DNA of 64,000 bases, taken from positions 88,009-152,008 of the forward strand of contig JBBDSP010000007.1 of NCBI GenBank assembly GCA_040904925.1. Direction: 5' to 3'. Of this stretch, positions 54,029 through 64,000 are shown piece after piece. Numbering within the stretch: position 1 is the first letter of the stretch; each line of letters opens with the position of its first letter. Under the pieces are notes generated by a model, which was not told the DNA's origin, did no database searches, and worked only from the letters and a program-made list of their open reading frames with translations. The stretch is from Gracilimonas sp040904925 (lineage in GTDB: Bacteria > Bacteroidota > Rhodothermia > Balneolales > Balneolaceae). The position numbers and the translations under genes are program-made.

Positions 54029-57000
54029 TTACCCCAGAGATAATTTTCTGTGAGGAAGTTTAACAATAAATGATGTGCCTTTCCCGACCTCAGATTCTAT
54101 ATCTAGTTTACCGTCATGAAGTGCAATCATTTCTTTACAAATCTGTAATCCCAACCCTGACCCTTTTTCATTTTGTGTGCCTTCACGAGAGTCATTGGAG
54201 TCGTTATGTAATAATCTTTCTATCACATCTTTTTCCATACCAATTCCATCATCCTTAACTTTTATTACAAGGAATGAATCTTCTTGTGAAATGTGCAAGC
54301 AAACGACACCTCCCGGCTCTGTAAACTTGATTGCATTAGAAATCAGATTTCTGAAAATCGTTTTCAACATATTTCTATCTGCATGAAGGCTGATTTCGGC
54401 ACTCGATTCAAAAGAAAGTTCAATACCTTTTTGTTGTGCATTGTCTTTAAAAAGCTTCAGAATTTGAGCAACTAACTTATCGATATGAACTTCTTCAATT
54501 TCAGGGGTCATTTTTCCAGTTTGTAAAGATGCCCAATTAAGTAAATCTTCTGCAAAATTATGTAACCAACGCGCTGAAGAATATAGATGATGAACATTTT
54601 CTTTGAGTTCAGGATTTTTACCCTCATCTATATCCATTAGGATCAACTCTGTAATCCCCACTAGCGCTTGAAAAGGATTGCGTAGATCATGGGCTATCAA
54701 AGAAAAGAATTTATCTTTGGTCTTGTTGCTTTCTTCAAGTTCAGCAGCCTGCCTTCTGATGATCTCATTTTTAATTTGAAGGTCATTTCTCTCTTGTCTC
54801 AACTCAGTTGTTTGTTCCTGAATAATGGTTTCCAGTTTACGCTGTTTGTTCAATAGATATCGATAGCGGAGCTGGGTTGCACCAAAATAACCACCTGTAA
54901 TGAGAGCCAGTACAAAGATAAAAAACCACGGCTGTTCATAGAAAAAAGGCTGAACGGTGATCGAGGCAATAGCCGGCTTCTCACTCCATACCCCGCTGTT
55001 ATTTGCGGCCAAAATTTCAAACGTGTAATCTCCTGCAGGAACGTCATGATAAGATGCTGATCGCTGGCCTGATATTTCATTCCAGGAATTATCAACCCCG
55101 ATCAATCGATACCTGAATCTTGCTTTTTCACTGGTGGGAAAAGTGAGTGCATTAAAATTGATGGTGAAACTCTTGTAGCCTTTGTCGATCATAACTTTAT
55201 CAGAGGTGTAAGAATTTCCTCCGGCAGTTATAGATTTGATCAAAACTTTTGGTGGAAATGCCTGGGTATCCTCCCGATCCTGATTGAAGATGGCGACTCC
55301 TTCCTGTGTTGCAAACCAAAAGTCTCCATCACTTGTCCTGAGTCCAGCTTCCTGAATTGAACCATTCCCCTCAGGGTTCCGCATTCCTTCGGCGCGACCA
55401 TAATGTAACAAGGTAAATATATCAGACTCATTGTCGAGATATGCATTCAGTTCAGACTTATTGATCTTGAAAACCCCACGGTTTGAAGACATCCAAAGCC
55501 ATCTATCTTCGTCTTGTGATATCCAATGTATGATATGATCTGGCAGGCCATCTTCCATATTGATGTATGAGATCTTTCCATCTTTAAGACGGTTGAGCCC
55601 GTTGTTTTCCGAACCTATCCAGATGGTGCCAGTATCATATTCATCCATATAAATAGATCGGATATTGTCGGAAGAAAGCCCGTCTTCGGTAGTGTAATTA
55701 GTGAAGGTGCCTTCATGAAATCGGGATACTCCACCATCCAGGCTGCCCGTCCAAAGAGCTCCATCAGGGGCTTCGGTAACGTATCTGATCTTAACGCCGG
55801 TAAGGCCGTCATCTTTATCATATACAATATGATCTGAGCCTGAAGGATCGAATTTGATCAATCCGCCATAAGTGCCAAGCCACATATCTCCATTGCTGTG
55901 TGTGTAAATAGAGCGTATATCATTTATCTCCACATTATTTCCCGGAAGGTAATGCTCTAAGCCGTTTGGTGTGATCTTATTTAGTCCTCTTTGATGATGC
56001 CCAAACCAAATATTCCCGTTTCTATCTTCTTCAATAGCCTGAACGAATTTTGTTGCGGCCCCATTTGATATGTCATAATGAGTAATGTTATTCCCCTCAA
56101 TCAGATTCAACCCGGCGCCCCGGGTTCCCACCCAATAACGCCCTTGGCTGTCTTCCAGCATAGCGAGTATGTTATCACCTGACAGGCCTTCAGGGGTACC
56201 CAGGTTTCGAACTTTACTTTCGCTTACAGCAATGAGGCCGTTTCCGTTGGTTCCAAACCATATATTGCCTTCACGATCTTCGAAAACACTGTTGAAATAG
56301 TAATCATTGATGTCCGGTATTTCTGTAAGAGGGTGAATTTTGCTATCCTCAAATAAAGCAAGTGTGCCCGCAGTTCCTATCAACCAAAGTCTTCCATCCG
56401 AATCCTTATAGAATTCACTATAATATTCAGTCGGTTTTAAATTATTGGATGGTACTTTTATAGTTTGGTTCTCGCCTTTATAAAATACTTCCTCTACTGC
56501 TAATAATAATGTTGTATTCTCATCATTGTAGATTTTACCGATAGCGTAATTATCAGCCGCAGCATATTTACCAGTTTGAACCAACTCTCCATCCTGTAAC
56601 TCATATACGCCTGCATCGGTACCGGTTGTAATGATCCCGCTACTGGTCCTAAGCACATCCCAAAAACGATTGTTTTGCTGCACAGGATTTTTGTGATATT
56701 CAGCTAAAAGTTCTCCGTCAGGGGTGAAGTGCAAAAGGCCACTGTTCGTAGCTACCTAGATACTTTTATCATTGTCCTCAAAAATATCGTGAATCTGATT
56801 TTGTGCAGGTTTATCGCTGTCGTAGAATTTGGCAAACTTTTCACCATTAAATACATACAGTCCGGCGTGGGTAATGAAGAACATCTTGCCGTCAGAAGAC
56901 TCAAATATTTGTGTGATGCCGGAATCGGTGAAGTTCGTTTGTTCCTCAAAATGGCTAAACTCTCCATTTTCCTTTAGAAGTATACCACCATATTCCAATG

Positions 57001-57334
57001 ACACCCACATTCGGTCTTTGTCCTGAAGATACAATAGTGTGGTCCGATTGTGAGGCATCTCGGGGGTATTGGAATAATTATAAATATTGAATTCCAATCC
57101 ATCGAATCTGACAAGCCCGTCATACGTGCTGATCCATAGGTACCCGAGACTATCCTGAGTAATATTCCCGACGGTATTAACAGGGAGGCCGTCTTCAAGT
57201 GTCCAGTTTTGAGAAGTAAGAGTAGGTTGCTTATCTATTATAGAAAGCTGAAAGGCTTGTACCGGCACACAAGTGCTTACCAAGCCAAGTAGTAAAATAC
57301 CTTTTTTAATCATTAGTAACAGCGATCTAAGCAC
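54029..57334 (-). pseudogene. Two-component propeller sensor histidine kinase with one in-frame amber codon
   Basis: One reading frame of 1102 codons is broken only by a TAG at 56758-56756 (plus-strand CTA). The first 192 codons include a signal peptide (GLVSTCVPVQAF) and the first propeller blades (WTLEDGLPVNTVGNITQDS). After the stop, about 900 codons continue in the same frame with further Reg_prop repeats (for example DRNGNIWFGHH), a Y_Y_Y domain (about 720-785), a TM helix, HisKA with FFSLIAHDLRNPFQ and HATPase motifs ending GSGLGLQICKEM. The stop falls where a Trp belongs (IWVAT), so TGG to TAG is the simplest change. No receiver or AraC output domain is present. Confidence 0.85.
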
Positions 57335-57363
57335 CTATTTATGCACCATTAAGGTGCTCCTAT

Positions 57364-57930
57364 TTAGCCTTGTTTATCTATCACATAAATCTGAGATAGG
57401 TTACGGCCTTCCTGAGCATAATCCAATCCATATCCCAGAACAAAAGCATTGGGAATTTCAAAACCCACATAATCAATTTGTACTTCGTATTTGGTTGCTT
57501 CTTTTTTATGGAGCAAGGTGCAAACCGAAACTGAGGCCGGACTGTTCTCTTTAATACGTTTAACCATATAGTTCATGGAAAGCCCGGTATCAATAATATC
57601 TTCTACTAAGATGACATGCCGTCCCTCGATCTTCGCGTCAATATGTTTGAGCTCGGTAACTTCACCTGAAGAAACCTTCGCATCTCCATAGCTACTCAGC
57701 TTCATGAAGTCTACCTCACAGGCAATACTGACGTGCCTCATAATATCAGCCAGGAAAATGAAGGCACCGTTCAGGATACCAATAAAGATCGGCTTCTTGT
57801 CTTTAAAATCTTTATCAAGCTGATTTCCGAGCTGATTCATACGCTCATCTATCTGCTCTTTGGTGATAAAGATCTTGAATTTTTCGCCGTTACAGGTGAC
57901 GGTATCCGGTTGGTAAAATTTAGAACTCAT
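57364..57930 (-). CDS. hpt: Hypoxanthine phosphoribosyltransferase
   Basis: A 188-residue purine-salvage enzyme that makes IMP or GMP from hypoxanthine or guanine and PRPP. The PRPP-binding motif is VILVEDIIDTGLSM. The early FIGILNGAFIFLADIM forms a phosphate loop and the late YVGFEIPNAFVLGYGLDYA binds the base. Length is normal (about 180). It starts one base after the tilS stop, an arrangement often seen in bacteria, with the two genes read together. Confidence 0.94.
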   Translation of the reverse strand: MSSKFYQPDTVTCNGEKFKIFITKEQIDERMNQLGNQLDKDFKDKKPIFIGILNGAFIFLADIMRHVSIACEVDFMKLSSYGDAKVSSGEVTELKHIDAKIEGRHVILVEDIIDTGLSMNYMVKRIKENSPASVSVCTLLHKKEATKYEVQIDYVGFEIPNAFVLGYGLDYAQEGRNLSQIYVIDKQG

Positions 57931-57931
57931 G

Positions 57932-59272
57932 CTAAGTGAAATTAATCGTCAAAAAGGTTTGTGTTGTTGATTTGCATTTTACCATTTCAGAAATAGCTCC
58001 ATGCTCTCCGTTGGCTGATAATACAGGATAAATAATGGCGTAAATAGTACCATCTGATCCGCACAATACCAAGGTTTTTTCGCGTGAAACCGTAGGAATT
58101 TTACGATTGGTAAGGTGATCAGAAACTTTTTGGCTACCCGACATCCCAAGTGGATTAAACTCATCGCCGGAATTCCAGGTACGAATCTGAAGCGGCCAGT
58201 TTAGTTTGGCAGCATCAAGGCGTAAGGAAGGTAAAGGCACTGATTCAGACTTGATCTCGATGTTCAGACCATTGGTTTTGTATCCCTTTTCTGCCGTTGC
58301 GCGATGAATGCTTTTAGAAACTACATCTGAATTCTTTTTAGGTTTAAAGTGAACACGGTCGCGGTCGCGGGTAAAAACCAGAGAGCCGATCTTCAGGCTT
58401 TTTCCCGTTTGTATGGTTTCAATCTGAGATAATTCCTTTAGCTGCCCTTTGGTGTATTCTCCTCTTTCTCCAGTTTGATCTAAAATAGTTTTAAGTACCG
58501 CGGGTTTAATATTCTCAGATAAAACCGAGAATTTTTTGAGTAACAGTGTATTCGAAGAACTGACCTGGTCTGCAATATAGATCAGGCTTTCTTCAAAGGT
58601 CTTTCCCAGGCGGGGAAGCTCAATGATGTTTTTCTCCCAACCGGGAAAAAGATCATCCAAAGCCTCTGAAAATTCATTGCGCAGAAAATTCCGGGCGAAC
58701 TCAGAACTCTTGTTACTTTTATCAATTCGATAGGGAATAGCATCCTCTTCACAGAGGTCAAGGATACTCTGTTTTGTGAAGGTTAGCAGGGGGCGAAATA
58801 ATTTTCCATCCCACGTTTTCATTCCCTGCCATGCAGAAGGGGAGCTTCCTCTAAGTACTTTCTGCAAAATTGTCTCTACCTGATCATCCTGATGGTGAGC
58901 AACCGCGATGGCATCTGCCTGATACGCTTCCTTCAGATCCTCAAAATACTGATATCGCATTTTTCGGGCCCAGTTTTGAAAATTTTCACCTCTCGATTCT
59001 TTAGGATCTAGTTTTATTGAACAGCATTCAAATCCCCATGCAAAAGCCATTTGTTCTGCCAGCTCCTGATCTTGGTCGGATTCTTTACCTCGTTTTCCAT
59101 AATTGATATGAACGGCCAAAGCATCCATTTCCAATACGTGGAGCAGATACAGCAAAGCCATAGAATCGGGTCCGCCGCTCACGCCAATGATGAAAAAGGC
59201 ATCTTCCTCAAACAGATCAGAAAGAAGTCCGGAAAGATGTTTTTTTATAGATGTTGAAACCGATTTTGCCAT
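57932..59272 (-). CDS. tilS: tRNA(Ile)-lysidine synthase
   Basis: A 446-residue enzyme that modifies C34 of tRNA-Ile(CAU) to lysidine, so AUA is read as isoleucine. The PP-loop motif is IIGVSGGPDSMALLYLL near residue 27. Residues about 110-130 carry the AVAHHQDDQVET ATP-pyrophosphatase motif, and the C-terminal TilS domain (about 355-440) includes LRLDAAKLNWPLQIRTWNSG, then GMSGSQKVSDHL. It is upstream of hpt in the same direction. Length matches the full-size group with a C-terminal domain. Confidence 0.94.
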   Translation of the reverse strand: MAKSVSTSIKKHLSGLLSDLFEEDAFFIIGVSGGPDSMALLYLLHVLEMDALAVHINYGKRGKESDQDQELAEQMAFAWGFECCSIKLDPKESRGENFQNWARKMRYQYFEDLKEAYQADAIAVAHHQDDQVETILQKVLRGSSPSAWQGMKTWDGKLFRPLLTFTKQSILDLCEEDAIPYRIDKSNKSSEFARNFLRNEFSEALDDLFPGWEKNIIELPRLGKTFEESLIYIADQVSSSNTLLLKKFSVLSENIKPAVLKTILDQTGERGEYTKGQLKELSQIETIQTGKSLKIGSLVFTRDRDRVHFKPKKNSDVVSKSIHRATAEKGYKTNGLNIEIKSESVPLPSLRLDAAKLNWPLQIRTWNSGDEFNPLGMSGSQKVSDHLTNRKIPTVSREKTLVLCGSDGTIYAIIYPVLSANGEHGAISEMVKCKSTTQTFLTINFT

Positions 59273-59397
59273 GAGAAAAAGTACGGGCTTGCAGGGAAAA
59301 TATCGAACGTAGAATCAGGAATATTCAAAATTCGAAATTCTCTGAAAACAAACTATCTTCAACCCGAATTAAAAAAGCAGAAAGAATCACTTTACCT

Positions 59398-59922
59398 ATG
59401 TTTCCTGAAAAGCACTGGATCTATCATCATGATGAACCGCTTACCCGATATTCTTTAGGTCAGGAAGGAGAAAATCCGTTGATTTGTTTCGGGGTGAACC
59501 CAAGTACGGCAAAACCAAACGATCTTGATCCGACGGTGGCATCAGTGGCTCGTTTCGCAAGAGATCACGGCTACGACGGCTGGCTGATGTTTAATTTGTA
59601 TCCACAACGGGCTACCAATCCCGATAAAATGCACAAGAACTTCCAGAAGAAGATCCATGAAAAGAATGTCGAAGTGATCGCGGAATTAACAAAAGGTTTG
59701 TCGGCGGACGTGTGGTGTGCTTGGGGAACGCTCATCGAAAAGCGTTCCTATCTTTCCCGATGCCTTCATGACATTTATGATGTGCTGTCTGGAAATGGGT
59801 GTTCTTATTTTAAAAGGGGAAGGATCTCTAAAGCCGGTCATCCGCACCATCCGCTCTACCTGAAAAAAACAGCACCGCCTGAGTTTTTTGATATGGATGA
59901 GTATGTGAGGAGAGTTATTTGA
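59398..59922 (+). CDS. DUF1643 protein
   Basis: A 174-residue soluble protein with the DUF1643 features CFGVNPSTAKPNDLDPTV and WLMFNLYPQRATNP, then a WCAWG motif and a final GHPHHPLYLK. The family has no known function; the fold is thought to be Rossmann-like. It diverges from tilS, and the 125-base gap between them must hold both promoters. Confidence 0.85.
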   Translation: MFPEKHWIYHHDEPLTRYSLGQEGENPLICFGVNPSTAKPNDLDPTVASVARFARDHGYDGWLMFNLYPQRATNPDKMHKNFQKKIHEKNVEVIAELTKGLSADVWCAWGTLIEKRSYLSRCLHDIYDVLSGNGCSYFKRGRISKAGHPHHPLYLKKTAPPEFFDMDEYVRRVI

Positions 59923-59993
59923 GTTGGGATGGATTCTTGTGTGGATGAGCAAGAACATCGATATTCATGCTCCCATTAAACTAACCAATCCCT

Positions 59994-61292
59994 ATGCTTC
60001 GCTATCTATTACCATTTGTTCTGTTGATCTCTGCATGTACTCCAATTCAGGAACCGGCCATTGATTGGGGCGAATCTCCCTGGCCCGAAATCAGGAAAGA
60101 ACGCATTTCAACCCTGTTGCCACAAGCTATGGAAGCAGCTGAGGTGGATCTTTGGATCGTCATTTGCAGAGAAAATGATAATGATCCAATCGCTGATCAT
60201 ATTGGTGGAGAAAATGCCGGCGGAACAGCTGTATATCTTTTTTATCGCGATAACAACGGATTCCATTCACGGGTTTATTCCCCGGTTGGAGAATACACAG
60301 CACTCTCAGAAATGGGAATTCATGATGAGGTATTGCCGGTTGACCGGGGAGGTTCTGCTATTGATCAGGCGGCCGATTTTATCAAATCTCAAAATTTTGA
60401 AAGGATAGCGGTTAATTCTTCTGCGAATAATGCACAGGCAGATGGACTAAGTCACACACAGCGAATGGAACTGGAGGATGCTTTGGGTGATCAGTCCTCA
60501 AACCGTTTGATCTCTTCTGAAGAACTGATCTATGAGTGGCTGTCCATTAAACTTCCTCAAGAAGTTGAGATCATGACGAAAGCCGCTGAACTTACTGCAG
60601 AATGGGAACTTGAAGCTTATGAGATCATTGAGCCTGGAGTGACAACCGATGCTGAAGTAGCCGCGTTTTTAAAAGCAAAGATGGAAGAATATGGGGTGAA
60701 GGATGCATGGAATCCGAGTCAAAATCCAAATGTGAATTCCGGGTCTGATCGGGGACACTCTCATGCCACTGAGAAAGTGATCATGCCTGGCGATGTGATC
60801 CAGACTGATTTTGGAATCAAACTGTATGATAGGTGGGTGAGTGATATTCAGCGTTTTGCTTATGTATTGAAAGAGGGTGAGAACGAGGCCCCGGAAGATA
60901 TTCAGTTTTATTGGGAATCGGCACGGGAAGGAAATCGTGCAGCTTTTAATGCAATGAAACCGGGCGTAAAAGGAGTTGAAGTTGACGCTGCTCAAAGGGA
61001 ACTCATGGAAGAAAATAATTCTGAATATGTGATGTGGAGTACCGGTCACCCGGTGGGATATGTTGCGCATGACACCGGACCCAATCTCGGAGGTTCACAA
61101 GCTCCCTCAACCAGGCCGGCCGCTCAAAAAATGCTAAAGCCCGGGATGGTCTTCGCCTTTGATGGTTTCCACAGCTGGGCACTGACCGATAGCACCTACA
61201 AAACCATATCCGTAGAAGAAATGGCGGTGATTACAGAGAGTGGTGCCGAGTTTTTGATACCGCCGCAGGAAGAACTTATTTTAGTTGATTGA
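59994..61292 (+). CDS. M24-family metallopeptidase lipoprotein (Xaa-Pro peptidase-like)
   Basis: A 432-residue lipoprotein (lipobox LISAC near residue 15). A creatinase-type N-terminal domain (about 35-175) precedes a pita-bread fold. Expected metal ligands are present as TDFG and SDIQR (two Asp), GHPVGYVAHDTGP (His), and VEEMAVIT (Glu). The fourth ligand, normally Glu in a PGMVFTIEPG-type motif, appears as FAFDGFH, i.e. Asp or no ligand. The first Asp pair also has one extra residue between them. It may be a variant or inactive peptidase. It acts on the periplasmic side by its lipobox. Confidence 0.82.
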   Translation: MLRYLLPFVLLISACTPIQEPAIDWGESPWPEIRKERISTLLPQAMEAAEVDLWIVICRENDNDPIADHIGGENAGGTAVYLFYRDNNGFHSRVYSPVGEYTALSEMGIHDEVLPVDRGGSAIDQAADFIKSQNFERIAVNSSANNAQADGLSHTQRMELEDALGDQSSNRLISSEELIYEWLSIKLPQEVEIMTKAAELTAEWELEAYEIIEPGVTTDAEVAAFLKAKMEEYGVKDAWNPSQNPNVNSGSDRGHSHATEKVIMPGDVIQTDFGIKLYDRWVSDIQRFAYVLKEGENEAPEDIQFYWESAREGNRAAFNAMKPGVKGVEVDAAQRELMEENNSEYVMWSTGHPVGYVAHDTGPNLGGSQAPSTRPAAQKMLKPGMVFAFDGFHSWALTDSTYKTISVEEMAVITESGAEFLIPPQEELILVD

Positions 61293-61367
61293 GTTGCCCA
61301 TATTTTGGGGAGCTAATGTAATTTTATTACAGAGGATGGTTAGGCGTAGATATCTGCAGAAATTTAG

Positions 61368-62942
61368 TTACACAAAGAAAATAACCATTCCAGCATAAGT
61401 GATCACGGCAAGAGTTCCTGCTAAAATAGCCAGTGGAAATTGAGTTTGAACATGATCCATCAGGTCACATCCTGTGGCGAGTGAGGATAGGATAGTGGTA
61501 TCGGAAATAGGGGAGCACTGATCCCCAAAAACGGAACCTCCGATCACAGCTGAAAAGCAAAGTGTGAGGAAAAAAGGATCGGGAATTACAGCCCAGGCCA
61601 ATGGAATTGCGACGGGGAAAACAACAGCATAAGTTCCCCAGGAGGTGCCCGTAGAAAATGCAATGAGCATGCATAAGACCATCAATAAGCCGGGAAGCAG
61701 AAATGGAGGTATAACATCGCCGACCAGATCAACCACATAAGGAGCGGTGCCAACGGCATCAGCCACTTCTTTGAGGGTGACTGCAAGGGCAAGTATGACG
61801 GCTCCGATGGTTACTCCTTTACATCCATCTATAAACCCGTCGATCACTTTCTGTAATTTCATACCCTTGGCTAAGGCTATCCCAAAGCCAACCAATACGG
61901 CAAGGATAAAAGCTTCGGCAATAAGCAAAGTGGCATCTTCCCCCATATTCATGAAAAATCTGGTAACAATGTATGGGATGATGGCCACTCCAAGCAGCGT
62001 GCCAATGGGGCCGAAGAAGTCGATCAATCCCGGGGTGTAGTTTTCGGGGATCTTACTTTGAGTGAGTTCATCGGCGGCCATGGGAGTGGCTCCTTCACGG
62101 TCAAGTCCTTTTCCGGAGCGAGCTCTTTTGATGGCAGCTCGCATTTTCTTTCCGGGGATGTAAGGAAATTTATCCCAGGCAAAGAGAAGAGTCAGTAGAA
62201 TGGCAAAGATGGCATAGAAATTATATGGAAGGGCGGTGAAGAAAAAGGCGATACTTTGCTGGGTGGTCTCAAACATTGGTAGGGTACCAATGATCAATCC
62301 TCCCACATAAAAAGGCCACACGTTAAAAGGGATCAATGTAGCAGCGGGGGAAGCTGTAGAATCGACCATGTAAGCTAATTCTTCGTGGGCTACGTTGTGC
62401 TTATCAGCAATAGGACGCACGGTTGCTCCTGTTAGAACAGTACTAATGGTTCCTCCCTGGTGAAAGATAAGTCCCATCATCCAGGTGAAGAATTTGGCGG
62501 TTTGTGGCCCGCGGACCATTTTTTCACTGGCCCAGGTTGCAAATTTTTCGGCACCTCCGGTTCGGGTCCAGATACCGATCAATCCTCCTAATGCCCAAAG
62601 GTAAACAATAATGATCAGAGCAAAACTTTCAGTCCCAACAGAGGGTATCAAAAAATCCTGCACGATATTGAGCTGACCTGAGATCACCCCACCCAAACAG
62701 ATTCCTATGAAAAGAGAGCTAACGACTTCCCGTGTATAAAAAGCCAAAACGATTGCTACAAGTGGGGGCATGATGGACCAAATTCCGTAGTGGCCGTTTT
62801 GTTCGGGGAATACCTGGTTCATCCCTGCATACACCCCGGCAATAACTAGTGCTAGAATGGCTCCTGTTCCGATTCTTCTTCGGGTCTTCGGATCTTGCCA
62901 TTTCTTCTTAGTTCCGGCGAAGTCGTTGCTCATACTGTTCAT
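61368..62942 (-). CDS. Na+/H+ antiporter, NhaC family
   Basis: A 524-residue inner-membrane protein with about 11 to 12 TM helices. Conserved segments include WALGGLIGIWTRTGGAEKF, the GGTISTVLTGATVRPIADK region and FGDQCSPISDTTILSSLAT near the end, which are the typical NhaC-type motifs. It would exchange sodium for protons, which suits a marine cell. The N-terminal 20 residues are polar. It converges on the M24 gene with a 75-base gap and diverges from the M23 gene. The start at 62942 could be at the next Met (MSND, 3 residues later). Confidence 0.88.
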   Translation of the reverse strand: MNSMSNDFAGTKKKWQDPKTRRRIGTGAILALVIAGVYAGMNQVFPEQNGHYGIWSIMPPLVAIVLAFYTREVVSSLFIGICLGGVISGQLNIVQDFLIPSVGTESFALIIIVYLWALGGLIGIWTRTGGAEKFATWASEKMVRGPQTAKFFTWMMGLIFHQGGTISTVLTGATVRPIADKHNVAHEELAYMVDSTASPAATLIPFNVWPFYVGGLIIGTLPMFETTQQSIAFFFTALPYNFYAIFAILLTLLFAWDKFPYIPGKKMRAAIKRARSGKGLDREGATPMAADELTQSKIPENYTPGLIDFFGPIGTLLGVAIIPYIVTRFFMNMGEDATLLIAEAFILAVLVGFGIALAKGMKLQKVIDGFIDGCKGVTIGAVILALAVTLKEVADAVGTAPYVVDLVGDVIPPFLLPGLLMVLCMLIAFSTGTSWGTYAVVFPVAIPLAWAVIPDPFFLTLCFSAVIGGSVFGDQCSPISDTTILSSLATGCDLMDHVQTQFPLAILAGTLAVITYAGMVIFFV

Positions 62943-63071
62943 TGTTTAATAATTTTCTGCAACGGGATGGTAGTAAATGCATTATTGAATGACAAACAGG
63001 TATCAAATATGATAAATACTCATCGTAGCTTGTGATTTCTTATTATTCCGGTGAATTAAAAATTTGAGCTA

Positions 63072-63968
63072 ATGATCTCGATAGAGTTTTTATCAATTTT
63101 TCTTACCGTAATAATTGCCCTCATTATTATGGGGCTTTCAATAGGTAAATTTTTGCGAATATATTGGGTACTGAAAGCAGAAAAGCAGCATTCTGTATTT
63201 AAGCTGAAGGGACACTATTATGCTAAAACCCTGAAGGCTTTCTGGGCAGTAACAATGATCTTAACAATGGTTGCGGCACCTGTTTTTATTTTTATTAGAT
63301 GGCCTATTGGAGGATTCGTTTCAGCTGTTTTGATAAAAATAATGGCCATATTTGTAATATTTTTTGCTCTAACTGAATTGGTTCTCAGTGTTAGTTTATC
63401 GGAAAGCCTTATTCAAAGAAAATTTAAAAAAATAGTACTCAGTATAAGTGTATTGGTGCTTTTGCCAACAATGATTTTACTGATCAGTCCAGTTGGTCAG
63501 GTTTTTGATTATCCTGAAATTGAAGATAGTTATCTAATACAACTTCCTACACAGGGAGATTGGATGGCAGGGCATGCCGGAGGTTCAGTTTTAGTAAACT
63601 ATCACAATGCTCTTTCTTCCCAAAAATATGCGATCGATGTAGTTAAGGTTGATGAGGATGGATGGTTTTTTCAGAATAACGGGGAAGAGTTGACGGATAT
63701 ATATTCCTTTGGTGAACCGGTTTATGCTCCTGAAGCCGGGGTGGTAACGACAGTTGTTGATTCACTCCCAAACCACGAAATCTCTTTTTTTCCTTCAGAT
63801 TCATTAAATCCGGCGGGTAATCACGTAGTAATAAACTTCGATCAGGAAAGGTATCTTTTTATGGCTCATTTAATGGCAGGGACAATTGAAGTCCAAAAAG
63901 GAGATTCAGTTAAAGCCGGGGATATTGTCGGGAAGATTGGAAATTCGTCTTTTCCTGATTTAGGTTGA
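63072..63968 (+). pseudogene. M23 (LytM-type) peptidase, apparently truncated at its 3' end
   Basis: A 298-residue membrane protein: four TM helices (about 5-25, 57-78, 83-105, 122-143), then a periplasmic LytM-like domain. The first His and Asp (NYHNALSSQKYAIDVVK) and the AHL motif (FMAHLMAG) are present, followed by KAGDIVGKIGNSS. The protein then stops after FPDLG, where the family continues with the zinc-binding His-x-His. No His-x-His is found in any frame in the remaining 30 bases. This may be a true truncation, for example by an element just outside the window, or a variant end. The first 200 residues are intact. Confidence 0.7.
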
Positions 63969-64000
63969 CAGTTTTAATGTTAATTTACTGTTATTCCTGA

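Noticed and set aside
1..64000. CRISPR array
   Set aside because: No regularly spaced direct repeats with unique spacers were seen; the only tandem repeat is the TSP3 coding repeat in the OmpA gene.

Overview
The window is chromosomal DNA of a Gram-negative bacterium, most likely a marine member of the Bacteroidota/Balneolota group (Balneola/Gracilimonas-like). That placement is inferred from family content: DUF4293, DUF5686, a GH109-like Tat oxidoreductase beside an SSS symporter, the kinase/nucleotidyltransferase pair typical of Bacteroidetes, outer-membrane barrels ending in Phe, TSP3/OmpA proteins, and few Shine-Dalgarno sites. No rRNA or marker gene is present to prove it. Outside one island the GC content looks like the low to mid 40s percent.

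Layout. 1-8.2 kb: a surface polysaccharide locus. A partial GT2 glycosyltransferase on + meets a minus-strand operon of EamA transporter, Wza-like exporter, Wzz-like co-polymerase, Wzy-like polymerase, Wzx-like flippase and GT4 glycosyltransferase. 8.4-15.3 kb: a TetR regulator followed by a TolC / membrane-fusion / RND efflux operon, with near-identical palindromes before tetR and inside its 3' end. 15.4-18.5 kb: DUF4293 membrane protein, EamA transporter and an MltF-like lytic transglycosylase. 18.5-21.0 kb: a partner-switching module (STAS, HATPase anti-sigma, PP2C/SpoIIE phosphatase). 21.3-26 kb: SPOR lipoprotein, orphan ABC ATPase, small membrane protein, HAD phosphatase, and a sugar kinase/nucleotidyltransferase pair. 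26-29.8 kb: palindromic intergenic repeats, a frameshifted GH109-like gene and its SSS symporter.

29.9-42.3 kb is a defence island, all on minus. Transcription order is hsdR, Fic, TPR-like protein, HigB/HigA-ImmA, HNH, TM/SH3 protein, hsdS, a protein with a HEPN-type R-x4-H motif, an antitoxin/toxin pair, then hsdM. A type I restriction system is thus split by nine accessory genes. A very AT-rich stretch (about 27-30% GC in lines I counted) covers the TM/SH3 and HEPN genes, while hsdM, hsdR and the hsdS spacer are about 47% GC or more. The island lies at the 3' side of a tRNA-Arg(CCT).

42.4-64 kb: DUF5686 protein, OmpA/TSP3 lipoprotein, tRNA-Ala(GGC), a four-gene FecR / outer-membrane barrel / CHASE2 adenylate cyclase operon, tRNA-Ser(GCT), a periplasmic-propeller histidine kinase interrupted by one in-frame amber codon, tilS-hpt, a DUF1643 protein, an M24 peptidase lipoprotein, an NhaC-type antiporter, and an M23 peptidase gene that stops just before its last zinc-binding motif.

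The most interesting candidate system is the tightly coupled HigA / HNH / TM-SH3 / HsdS / HEPN block, which resembles in principle the PrrC arrangement (an RNase lodged in a type I restriction locus) but has different parts. Other points worth checking are the TetR operator embedded in its own coding sequence and three apparently broken genes (frameshift, amber codon, 3' truncation).
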